NCBI RefSeq assembly: GCF_900113015.1
Contig: NZ_FONV01000003.1
Location: 682,001-746,000 of the forward strand
Reading direction: 5' to 3'
DNA: 64,000 nucleotides
Source: Actinoplanes philippinensis
GTDB lineage: Bacteria; Actinomycetota; Actinomycetes; Mycobacteriales; Micromonosporaceae
Part shown: in pieces, positions 9,456 to 16,995 of the stretch
Position numbering within the stretch: position 1 is the first letter of the stretch
Layout: every line of letters starts with the position of its first letter
Notes under the pieces: model-generated
Told to the model about the DNA's origin: nothing
Seen by the model: only the letters and a program-made list of their open reading frames with translations
The model's database searches: none
Program-made: the position numbers and the translations under genes

Positions 9456-9878
9456 TCAGTGTCCCGGCCCGTTCACTGGACGGCCGCTCAGCATCACGCT
9501 CTGGCCGCGGAACTCGGCGACCACCTCACCGGACGCCCGGCGCACTGTCACGTCGTAGACCCCGGTGCGCCCGGCCCGCCCACGCTCGACCGCCTCGGCG
9601 ACCAGCTCCTCGTCGACGGCGGCGGCCCGCAGAAAGGTGACCTGGGCGTGCTGCGCGACAGCGGCCGGGCCGTGGCTGTTGCTGGCATAGGCGAACGCCG
9701 CGTCCGCCAGCAGGAACAGGTACCCGCCGTGCACGCTCCCGTGCCCGTTGGCCATCGTGCCGGCGACCCGCATCCGCATCCGGGCCCGGCCCGGCCCGAG
9801 GTCGTCCAGCTGGATGCCGAGAGTCCGGCAGGTGACGTCGTTGTCGTACATGGCTGTGGCCGGCTGGATCGTGTCCAT
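9456..9878 (-). CDS. paaI: PaaI-family hotdog thioesterase
   Basis: Hotdog-fold acyl-CoA thioesterase of about 140 residues. The motif NGHGSVHGGYLFLLADAAFA is diagnostic of PaaI, with the conserved Gly-Gly and the Asp of the active helix, and GRAGRTGVYDVTV follows. The ATG at 9878 has a GGGAGC ribosome-binding site; the longer open frame to 9944 lacks one. PaaI hydrolyses stalled hydroxyphenylacetyl-CoA-type thioesters. No other phenylacetate-catabolism gene is present except the PaaK-like adenylase 6 kb away. It sits 8 nt upstream of the SARP gene, so an editing role in the ATP-grasp pathway is possible. That role is inference. Confidence 0.87.
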   Translation of the reverse strand: MDTIQPATAMYDNDVTCRTLGIQLDDLGPGRARMRMRVAGTMANGHGSVHGGYLFLLADAAFAYASNSHGPAAVAQHAQVTFLRAAAVDEELVAEAVERGRAGRTGVYDVTVRRASGEVVAEFRGQSVMLSGRPVNGPGH

Positions 9879-10303
9879 CGTGTGAATGCTCCCGGTCGTG
9901 ACGGTGAGATCGAGAGCGAATCTAACGGTGCCGACACAGCGCACTTGCGCAACGTGACAACCGTTCCACCCACGTCAATGTCCCCTTTGATGGCTTTCTC
10001 CGGAGCCTTTTGACGGCATCGGCCGACGTATGACTCATTAGTCATGTTCACCGAGCCGCGACTGTTCGCACCTAACAGCAGCAAGAGATCGGTTCTGCCC
10101 TGCGCGCGGCGGTTTTGTCCCGGCACACGCGACAGCTCCGACCAAACTCCAGAACCCCGCGATCAGCCGCAAACCGGCGACAACCGTGCCCGAACCAGCC
10201 GTCTCCGGTGAGGCGGGCAGCAGCCCGGCGGCGCGGCAGGGCCGCCGGGGATCGCCCGTGCCGCCCGGGTGGCCCGGGTGCTCCTGGTGGCCGTACCGCA
10301 AAG
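9879..10303. other. intergenic region with a palindrome and no convincing gene
   Basis: I see no protein-like reading frame on either strand. An imperfect palindrome, ATGACTCATTAGTCAT at 10030-10045 (6-bp arms), lies about 150 nt upstream of the paaI-like start. It could be an operator for the paaI-SARP unit. This is suggestive only. Confidence 0.35.
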
Positions 10304-10339
10304 GGCGGCCCGGCCCGGGGAAACCCGGACCGGGCCGCC
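10304..10339 (-). terminator. terminator of the galactan operon
   Basis: Perfect 10-bp stem GGCGGCCCGG (10304-10313) with CCGGGCCGCC (10330-10339), starting 10 nt beyond the last GH53 stop. The loop itself contains a CCCGGGG/CCCGG inner stem, and on the minus strand a short TTT run follows. Confidence 0.75.
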
Positions 10340-10349
10340 GGTCAGAAGG

Positions 10350-11453
10350 TCACGCGGTCCACTTGATGTAGGGGTTGACCTTGCCGCCCCAGTCGAAGGT
10401 GGCCATGTTGTCCCAGCCGTCGCCGGTGCCGTTGATGTTCGCCGGGTCCCAGCCGTTGCCCTTGATGGCGTACCAGGTGGGCTCCCAGTAGAAGACGCCG
10501 ACGGCGCCGGCGTTGCGGGCCGTGTTCTGCACCCAGGTGAACTGCTGGGCCTGGCCGGCCGAGGTGGCCGGGATGTTGTCGCAGAGCACGGTGCCGGGGA
10601 TCGAGTTCTTCTCGCTGTCGGCGTCGCCGGTGGTGAACTGGTACGCCGTCTCGACGATCACGACCGGCTTGCCGTACCGGGTCCGGGCGTCGACGATCAC
10701 GTTGTACAGGTTGGCGAGCGTGCCGTGCCACATGCAGTAGTACGACAGGCCGGTGATGTCCCAGGTGACGCCGGCCGCCTTGATGCCGTCGTAGAACCAC
10801 CGCATGTTCGTCATGCTGTCCGCGTCCGCGGTGTGGATGATCACCTGGGTGCCGCTGTTGCAGGCCTTCGTCGCGTTGTAGCCCTGCTTCAGCAGCGACG
10901 CCAGCGGGGCGAAGTTGCTGTTCACCACCTGGCCCTTCGGCCACAGCATGCCGACGTTGATCTCGTTGCCGATCTGCACGCTGTCCGGGGTGAGCCCGGC
11001 CGACTTGAGGCTGGTGCAGACGTCGTAGGTGTAGTTGTAGACGGCCGTCTGCAACTGGGCGAGCGAGTAGGACGCCCAGGCGGCGGGGGGATACTGCTTG
11101 CCCGGGTCGGCCCACGTGTCGGAGTAGTGGAAGTCGACCATCAGCTTCAGGCCCTTGGCCTTGATCGCCGCGGCCTGCTGGAGCACCTTGGCCTTGTTGT
11201 TGTAACCGCTGGCCGGGTTGTTCCAGACGCGCAGCCGGGCGTAGTTGACGCCGGCCGTCTTCAGGATGTCGTAGGGGTTGGCCTGGACACCCGAGGCGTT
11301 GTAGTACTTGCCGCCGAGGTCGAGCGTGCGCTGCAGCGACGACACGTCGGCGCCCAGCATGGTGAGGGAGGCTGCCTGTGCGGGGGCGGGTGACACCACC
11401 AGCGCGACCGCGAGGACCGCGGCCGAGATGGCGGCTCGGAGGGACGGTTTCAT
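10350..11453 (-). CDS. secreted GH53 endo-beta-1,4-galactanase (copy 1)
   Basis: Arabinogalactan endo-beta-1,4-galactanase of 367 residues. A signal peptide ends in APAQA (cleavage near residue 27), so the enzyme is secreted. The acid/base motif IGNEIN has Glu164 and the nucleophile motif VETAY has Glu268, both characteristic of GH53. The segments VNYARLRVW and VDFHYSDTWADPG are also typical. It cuts the beta-1,4-galactan backbone of type I arabinogalactan into oligosaccharides for the ABC importer encoded upstream. An AAGGAG site precedes the ATG. It lies 24 nt after a close paralogue and is the last gene of the operon. No carbohydrate-binding module is fused. Confidence 0.95.
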   Translation of the reverse strand: MKPSLRAAISAAVLAVALVVSPAPAQAASLTMLGADVSSLQRTLDLGGKYYNASGVQANPYDILKTAGVNYARLRVWNNPASGYNNKAKVLQQAAAIKAKGLKLMVDFHYSDTWADPGKQYPPAAWASYSLAQLQTAVYNYTYDVCTSLKSAGLTPDSVQIGNEINVGMLWPKGQVVNSNFAPLASLLKQGYNATKACNSGTQVIIHTADADSMTNMRWFYDGIKAAGVTWDITGLSYYCMWHGTLANLYNVIVDARTRYGKPVVIVETAYQFTTGDADSEKNSIPGTVLCDNIPATSAGQAQQFTWVQNTARNAGAVGVFYWEPTWYAIKGNGWDPANINGTGDGWDNMATFDWGGKVNPYIKWTA

Positions 11454-11477
11454 GGGGCTGCTCCTTGACTCGGGGAT

Positions 11478-12569
11478 TTACCGGAGCCAGCGGACATAGG
11501 GGTTGATGCGCCCGCTGTCGTCGAAGGTCGCCATGTTCTCCCAGGCGTTGCCGGAGTTCTCGATGTCCTCGGTGTCCCAGCCGTTGCCGTCGATCGCGGT
11601 CCAGGTGGGCTCCCAGTAGAAGACGCCGACGGCGCCGGCGTCGCGTGCGGTGGTCTGCACGGCGGCGAACTCCTGCGCCTGGCCCCGCGGCGTGGCGGGG
11701 ATGCCGTCGCAGGGGGCCGGGGAGAGCATGATGTTCTCCAGGTGGTCGTAGTTCTCGGTGGTGTACGGGTAGGCGGTCTCCGCGATCACCACGGGCCGGC
11801 CGTACCGGGACTTCACGTCCCCGATCACGGTCGCCAGGTTGGCCAGCGAACCGTGCCACATGCAGTAGTAGGAGAGCGCCGTGATGTCCCACCGGGCGCC
11901 GGCCGCGGTGATGCCGTCGTAGAACCAGTGGGCGGCGTCGATGTTGCCGGCCAGCGCCGTGTGCACCATGACCTGCGTCCGCCGGCTGCACGCCTTGGTG
12001 GCGTCGTAGCCGGCGTTCAGCAGCCGGGCGAGCGGTCCGAAGTCGCTGTTGTCGACGCGACCGGCGGGCCACAGCATGCCGACGTTGATCTCGTTGCCGA
12101 TCTGCACGCTGTCCGGGGTGGTGCCCTGCCGCTTCAGGCTGGTGCAGATGTCGTACGTGTAGTCGTGGACGTCCCGTTCCAGCTGCGCCAGGTCGTGGCC
12201 CTGCCACGCCTTCGGGACGAACTGCTTGCCCGGGTCGGCCCACGTGTCGGAGTAGTGGAAGTCGATCAGCAGCTTGTGCCCGGCGGCCTTGGCGGCGCGG
12301 GCCTGCTCGAGCACCTTCTCCTTGGTGGAGTAGCCGCTGGCCGGGTCGTTCCAGACACGCAGCCGGACGTAGTTGACGCCGGCCTGCCGGAGGATCTCGT
12401 ACGGGTTGCCCCGGCGGCCACGGGCGTCGTAGAACTTCTGTCCCAGCTCGATCGACCGCTGGAGGGTGGATACGTCGGCGCCACGCATGGTTTCGCTGCC
12501 GTGCGCCAGCGCGGGTGAGGGGATGAGGGCCACCGCGAGGAAGGCGGCGACGGCAAGGGACGGTTTCAT
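11478..12569 (-). CDS. secreted GH53 endo-beta-1,4-galactanase (copy 2)
   Basis: Second GH53 galactanase, 363 residues, clearly a tandem duplicate of its neighbour: long blocks around HYSDTWADPGKQ and PDSVQIGNEINVGMLWP are shared. A signal peptide ends at ALA-H near residue 22. Catalytic Glu160 (IGNEIN) and Glu264 (AETAY) are present, so both copies should be active. The mature part is more acidic and arginine-rich than copy 1, which may mean different substrate length, branching or pH preference. It has a strong AAAGGAG site and lies 41 nt after the LacI gene. Confidence 0.95.
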   Translation of the reverse strand: MKPSLAVAAFLAVALIPSPALAHGSETMRGADVSTLQRSIELGQKFYDARGRRGNPYEILRQAGVNYVRLRVWNDPASGYSTKEKVLEQARAAKAAGHKLLIDFHYSDTWADPGKQFVPKAWQGHDLAQLERDVHDYTYDICTSLKRQGTTPDSVQIGNEINVGMLWPAGRVDNSDFGPLARLLNAGYDATKACSRRTQVMVHTALAGNIDAAHWFYDGITAAGARWDITALSYYCMWHGSLANLATVIGDVKSRYGRPVVIAETAYPYTTENYDHLENIMLSPAPCDGIPATPRGQAQEFAAVQTTARDAGAVGVFYWEPTWTAIDGNGWDTEDIENSGNAWENMATFDDSGRINPYVRWLR

Positions 12570-12610
12570 GACACTCCTTTGAGGTCGTCCATGACGAGAA
12601 AGGGTGTTGA

Positions 12611-13639
12611 TCAGGCGGGGGAGCTTCCGCGCACCACGAGGCTCGTGGGCACGGTGATGGAGAGCGGGGTACGCCCGGCGATCACATCCGTGAGCAGCCG
12701 GACCATCTCTTCGCTGATCCGTTCCAGCGGATGACGGACCGTGGTGAGCGGCGGTTCGGTGGTGGCCGCCAGCCCCGAGTCGTCGAAGCCGACGACCCGT
12801 ACGTCACCGGGCACCTCACGCCCGGCCTCGCGCAGCACCGGCAGAGCGGCCGCTGCCATCGCGTCGGACGCGGCGAACACCCCGTCGATGTCCGGCACCC
12901 GGTCGAGAAGCGTACGCATCCCGGCCGCGCCGCTCGCCCGGCTCCAGTCGCCGTGCACGATGCAGGCCGGGTCGACGGTGATCCCGGCCGCGGTCAGCGC
13001 GTCGGTGTAGCCGCGCAGCCGGAACACCCCGCCGAAGGTGTCCTGCGGCCCGGTGATCGTGGCGATCCGCCGGCAGCCCTGGGCGAGCAGGTGCTCGACG
13101 GCGGACCGGCCGCCGCCCCAGTCGTCGGCCGACACCGAGCTGATCCGGTCCTCGAAACCGAGCACCTGGCCGCACGCCACGATCGGCACCTCGGCCTCGA
13201 CCAGTTGCCGCAGCAGCGGGTCACCGGAGTGCGGCGACACCAGCAGCACCCCGTCGACGTGCCCGCCGGACAGGTAGGCGATGGCCCGGCTCCGCTCCTC
13301 CGGGGTCGACGCGATCATCAGGATCAGCGTCAGCTCCCGGTCGGAGAGGGCCTGCGCCACCCCACGCAGCAGCACCGAGAAGTTCGGGTCCTCGAAGAGC
13401 AGGTGCTGCGGCTCGGTGAGCAGGAACGCTATCGACCCGGACTTCCCGGTGGCCAGCGACCGGGCGTGCGGGTTCGCCGTGTACCCGGTCCGGGAGATGG
13501 CGTCGCGGACGGCCCGGACCGCTTCCGGGCTGACCCAGTCGCGGCCGTTGAGCACGCGGGAGACCGTCGCGTAGGACACGCCGGCCTCTCGTGCGACGTC
13601 GCGGATGGTGGGCCGTTTGCGCGACACGTTCGGGATCAT
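12611..13639 (-). CDS. LacI-family repressor of the galactan locus
   Basis: LacI/GalR regulator of 342 residues. The N-terminal helix-turn-helix and hinge are visible (RPTIRDVAREAGVSYATVSR, then VLNGRDWVS...). A periplasmic-binding-protein-like sugar domain follows, ending with VVGFDDSGLAATTEPPLTTVRHP. The ATG at 13639 is chosen because it lies just after the permease stop at 13645; the longer open frame would run through the permease gene. It sits inside the operon it presumably controls, giving feedback. Likely operators are the two CTGTGACCGGTTACAG sites in the shared promoter. The inducer is probably galactose or a galacto-oligosaccharide. That inducer is inferred. Confidence 0.92.
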   Translation of the reverse strand: MIPNVSRKRPTIRDVAREAGVSYATVSRVLNGRDWVSPEAVRAVRDAISRTGYTANPHARSLATGKSGSIAFLLTEPQHLLFEDPNFSVLLRGVAQALSDRELTLILMIASTPEERSRAIAYLSGGHVDGVLLVSPHSGDPLLRQLVEAEVPIVACGQVLGFEDRISSVSADDWGGGRSAVEHLLAQGCRRIATITGPQDTFGGVFRLRGYTDALTAAGITVDPACIVHGDWSRASGAAGMRTLLDRVPDIDGVFAASDAMAAAALPVLREAGREVPGDVRVVGFDDSGLAATTEPPLTTVRHPLERISEEMVRLLTDVIAGRTPLSITVPTSLVVRGSSPA

Positions 13640-13644
13640 AGTCG

Positions 13645-14484
13645 TCAGGCCTTCACGCCACCGGCGGCCAGGTCGACCTGCCAGTAACGCTGCAACGTGA
13701 GGAACAGGGCGATCAGCGGGACGATCGACACCAGCGCGCCGGTCACCACCGAGGTGTACATGGACGGCATGTTGGAGCCCTGGTTGAGCAGCCCGTTCAG
13801 GCCGACCGTGATCGGGTAGAGCTTGTCGTCGCCCAGCATGATGTACGGCAGCATGAAGTTGTTCCAGATCGCCACGAACTGGAAGAGGAACACCGTCACG
13901 AGGCCGGTCCGCATCATCGGCAGCACCACCGTGCCGAAGGTGCGCCACTCCCCGGAGCCGTCGATGCGCGACGCCTCCAGGATCTCGGTCGGCACCGACG
14001 CGGCCGCGAAGATCCGGGCCAGGTAGATGCCGTACGGGCTGATGAAGCTGGGCAGCAACACCGCCCAGTAGGTGTTGGTCATCCCGAGCTTGGCCAGCAG
14101 CAGGTACTGCGGGATGGCCAGGATGACGCCGGGCACCAGGACGCCGGCCAGGATGATGTTGAAGACGGCGCTCTTGCCGCGGAACTCGAACTTCGCCAGC
14201 GCGTACCCGGCCATCGCCGAGATCAGCGTGGAGACGGCCGCGCCGACGCCGGCGTAGACGACCGTGTTGCCCATCCACCGCCAGTACAGGCCGTCGCGGT
14301 AGGCGGCGAGGTCCACCAGGTTGTCGAACAGGTGGGTGCTGGGCGCCAGGGTGAACGTGGAGAACAGCTCGCCGGCGCTCTTCGACGAGGCGATCAGCAC
14401 CCAGAGGACCGGGAGCAGGCAGTACGCGGCGCCGAGCAGCAGGAGCGTGGTGGCGATCGGGCTGCGCTTCAACGTGGTGGTCAA
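13645..14484 (-). CDS. ABC sugar importer permease, MalG-like
   Basis: Inner-membrane permease of the CUT1 (oligosaccharide) ABC family, 279 residues with six predicted helices. The EAA loop that contacts the ATPase reads EASRIDGSGEWRTFGTVVLP. Translation probably starts at a TTG (14484) behind a perfect AGGAGG, 1 nt after the stop of the upstream permease gene. It pairs with the MalF-like protein. No ATPase gene lies in the operon, as is usual for actinobacterial CUT1 systems, which share a distant MsiK-type ATPase. It most likely imports galacto-oligosaccharides released by GH53. Confidence 0.9.
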   Translation of the reverse strand: MTTTLKRSPIATTLLLLGAAYCLLPVLWVLIASSKSAGELFSTFTLAPSTHLFDNLVDLAAYRDGLYWRWMGNTVVYAGVGAAVSTLISAMAGYALAKFEFRGKSAVFNIILAGVLVPGVILAIPQYLLLAKLGMTNTYWAVLLPSFISPYGIYLARIFAAASVPTEILEASRIDGSGEWRTFGTVVLPMMRTGLVTVFLFQFVAIWNNFMLPYIMLGDDKLYPITVGLNGLLNQGSNMPSMYTSVVTGALVSIVPLIALFLTLQRYWQVDLAAGGVKA

Positions 14485-14485
14485 C

Positions 14486-15409
14486 TCAGTCCTCCTGATT
14501 GAAGGCCCGGCGCCCGACGAGCTTGAGGAAGCCGAAGGACAGGACGAACGTGGCGAGCGCGATGATCACCGAGGTGGCGGCCGCCGCGTAGAGGTCGTTG
14601 CGGGCGAACGCGTCCCGGTAGACCTTCATCAGCGGCGTCCACGTGGTGGAGATGGTGTTGGCGAGCGGCCGCAACGTCATCGGCTCGGCGAACACCTGCA
14701 GCGTCGCGATCAGAGAGAACACGAAGGTCATCACCAGCGACGGCATCACGATCGGGATCTTGATGCGCCACGCGATCGCCAGTTCCGAGGCGCCGTCGAT
14801 GCGGGCCGACTCGTACAGGCTGGTCGGGACGGCCCGCAGCGCGGTGTAGATGACGATCATGTTGAAGCCGGTGCCGCCCCAGACCGCGATGTTGGCGACC
14901 GCCCACAGGGTCAGGTCGGTGGAGAGCAGGTTCGGGGCGGTGAGGCCGAGCGCCTCGATGGCGTCGTTGATCGGGCTGACCCGGGGCAGGTAGAGGAAGC
15001 CCCAGAGCAGCGACGCGACGACGGCCGGCACGGCGTACGGCAGGAAGATCGAGATCCGGGCGAACTTGCCGATCGCCTCGCGGGTCCGGTTCGCGTCCAG
15101 CAGCAGCGCGAACAGCAGGGCGAGGCCGAGCATGGTGGGGACGACGATCAGCCCGTACGCCCCGACCCGGTAGACGCTGGGCAGGAAGTCGGGGTCGGTC
15201 AGCGACCGGACGTAGTTGTCCAGCCCGGCCCAGATCTCGGTGCGGGACCTGGCGCCCAGGCCGAGGCCGCTGACCTTGACCTTGCGCAGGCTCAGGTAGC
15301 CGGCGTAGACGATCGGCGCGGCCAGGAAGGCGGCGAACAGGATCAGCGCGGGGGCGAGAAAAGCGTAGGGGGTGCCGGCGCGTTTCCCGGCCGTGGTTCT
15401 CGACGGCAT
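14486..15409 (-). CDS. ABC sugar importer permease, MalF-like
   Basis: CUT1-family permease with six or seven helices and an EAA loop (YESARIDGASELAIAWRIKIP). Two starts are possible. The ATG at 15475 overlaps the binding-protein stop (ATGA). The ATG at 15409 has a strong GGAAAGGAAG site 8 nt upstream and gives the usual short basic N-terminus before the first helix. I prefer 15409 (about 307 residues). It forms the membrane channel with the MalG-like permease. Confidence 0.9.
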   Translation of the reverse strand: MPSRTTAGKRAGTPYAFLAPALILFAAFLAAPIVYAGYLSLRKVKVSGLGLGARSRTEIWAGLDNYVRSLTDPDFLPSVYRVGAYGLIVVPTMLGLALLFALLLDANRTREAIGKFARISIFLPYAVPAVVASLLWGFLYLPRVSPINDAIEALGLTAPNLLSTDLTLWAVANIAVWGGTGFNMIVIYTALRAVPTSLYESARIDGASELAIAWRIKIPIVMPSLVMTFVFSLIATLQVFAEPMTLRPLANTISTTWTPLMKVYRDAFARNDLYAAAATSVIIALATFVLSFGFLKLVGRRAFNQED

Positions 15410-15471
15410 CGCCGTGACTTCCTTTCCGAACGCTCCGGGCGGGCCAGGGGGCCGCCCGCCCGGAGTCGTGC

Positions 15472-16785
15472 TCATCCGGCGACGGTGAATCCGGCGTTCT
15501 TCATGTCGTCGACGGTGGTCTTCTGCATGGCCGCCAGGGACTCGGTGAAGGCGGCGGCCTTCTTCGACTCGGCGGCCTTGCCGAAGGCGTCGTTGAACGC
15601 GCTGTAGGCCACGTTCACGTTCGGGCCGTAGGTGAACGGCTTCATCGACTTCGACGCCTCACCGGCGATGGTGTAGAAGTCGGCCTGGTCGGCGAAGAAG
15701 GCCGGCGGGCTGGTCAGCACACTCGTCGACTCGTTCGCGGCCGGGTAGAGGAAGGCGGTGGTGGCCAGCAGCTTCAGGGCCTCCGGGTCGCTGTTGAGCC
15801 ACTGCACGAACTGGGCGGCCTGCTTCTTGTGCTTGGTCTGGGTGGTCACGCTGGTGGCCGAGCCACCCCAGGCGCCGGTCGCCGGGGCGGCGGCGTCCCA
15901 CTGCGGCATGAGGGCGGCCTTCCACTTGCCCTTGGTGTCCTTGGCCGAGCCGTCCAGCACGCCCGGCGCCCAGACCGCGCTGACCCAGCCGACCTGCGTG
16001 CCGTCGTTGAGGGCGGCGTTCCACTCCGGGGTGTACATCGGCTTGTTGTCGATGACACCCTTCTCGACCAGCCCACCCCAGTACGCCGCGACCTTCTGCG
16101 TGGCGGCGTCGTTGATGTTGACGGTCCAGGCGTCGCCCTGCACGCCCCACCAGGAGGCGCCGGCCTGCTGGGCGAGCCCGGTGAACAGGCCCGCGTCGTT
16201 GGCCGAGAAGGTGCCGAGGTACTGCTTCGGGTCCGCCTTGTGGATCTTCTCGGCCGCCGCGGCGTAGTCGTCCCAGGTCTTCGGCGCCTGCAGGCCGTTC
16301 TTCTCGAAGACGTCGGAGCGGTAGAAGAACATCAGCGGGCCGGAGTCCTGCGGTACGCCGTAGACGGCCTCGGAGCCCAGGGTCACGCCGTTCCAGATGC
16401 CGGCCGGGAACTTGTCCTTGACCGAGCCGACCTCGGCGGAGATGTCGGCGATCGCGTCCGAGGAGACCAGGGTGGGGATCTTCTGGTATTCGGCCTGCAT
16501 GATGTCCGGCGCGCCGGAGCCCGCCTTGATCGCGGTGAGCAACTTGGTGACGGCCGGGTCGCCGCCGTCCTGCTTGTTGACGGTGACCTGGATGTTCGGG
16601 TTCTTCGCGTTCCAGGCGGCGACGACCTTGTCCATGTTCGGCGCCCAGGTCCAGTAGGACAGGGCCACCTTCTCGTTCGGGTCGCTCTGGTTCTCGGCGC
16701 CGGAGTCGGAGCTGCTGCACGCGGTGGTGGTGAAAAGAGCCGCTGCGGTCAGAGCCGCCATGAGCGGGGCGAATTTAATCTTCAT
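15472..16785 (-). CDS. sugar-binding lipoprotein of the galactan importer
   Basis: Extracellular solute-binding protein (SBP family 1) of 437 residues, first gene of the operon. The lipoprotein signal ends TTTAC-SSS with Cys23, so the mature protein is membrane anchored. Typical CUT1 features follow: VALSYWTWAPNMDKVVAAWN, APDIMQAEY and a TWDDYAAAAEKI segment. A perfect AAGGAGG lies upstream of the ATG. The context (two GH53 enzymes, LacI, GH35) makes beta-1,4-galacto-oligosaccharides the likely ligand, comparable to GanS of Bacillus. The ligand is inferred. Confidence 0.92.
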   Translation of the reverse strand: MKIKFAPLMAALTAAALFTTTACSSSDSGAENQSDPNEKVALSYWTWAPNMDKVVAAWNAKNPNIQVTVNKQDGGDPAVTKLLTAIKAGSGAPDIMQAEYQKIPTLVSSDAIADISAEVGSVKDKFPAGIWNGVTLGSEAVYGVPQDSGPLMFFYRSDVFEKNGLQAPKTWDDYAAAAEKIHKADPKQYLGTFSANDAGLFTGLAQQAGASWWGVQGDAWTVNINDAATQKVAAYWGGLVEKGVIDNKPMYTPEWNAALNDGTQVGWVSAVWAPGVLDGSAKDTKGKWKAALMPQWDAAAPATGAWGGSATSVTTQTKHKKQAAQFVQWLNSDPEALKLLATTAFLYPAANESTSVLTSPPAFFADQADFYTIAGEASKSMKPFTYGPNVNVAYSAFNDAFGKAAESKKAAAFTESLAAMQKTTVDDMKNAGFTVAG

Positions 16786-16865
16786 CGATCCTCCTTGATC
16801 GGCTTGGCCGGGAAACGGAAGCCGGGAACGGGGACCGGCCGGGAAGCGGATGCTCCGGTCAGCCC

Positions 16866-16881
16866 CTGTGACCGGTTACAG
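16866..16881. promoter_or_regulatory. LacI-type operator 1, galactan promoter
   Basis: CTGTGACCGGTTACAG, a near-palindrome with a central CG. It lies about 20 nt downstream of a perfect minus-strand -35 hexamer (TTGACA, complement of 16901-16906). A bound repressor would therefore cover the -10 region of the binding-protein operon. Confidence 0.8.
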
Positions 16882-16955
16882 TGCTGGTGTTACGGCCTTG
16901 TGTCAAGCCCTTGCGTCCCACCGGTTACGCCTGTGTATCGTTCGGGCCGACCGGC

Positions 16956-16971
16956 CTGTGACCGGTTACAG
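16956..16971. promoter_or_regulatory. LacI-type operator 2, galactan promoter
   Basis: An exact second copy of CTGTGACCGGTTACAG, 90 bp from the first and 25 bp before the GH35 start. A half-site (ACCGGTTAC, 16920-16928) lies between them. A possible rightward promoter is TTGCGT (16911) with TATCGT (16936). This site would then sit at the transcription start, and the pair could support looping. Confidence 0.8.
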
Positions 16972-16995
16972 TCAACATCGCAAGGAGCTGATCCC

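Noticed and set aside
10030..10045. Palindrome ATGACTCATTAGTCAT as an independent promoter element
   Set aside because: Only 6-bp arms and no partner regulator; kept as a note in the intergenic entry.
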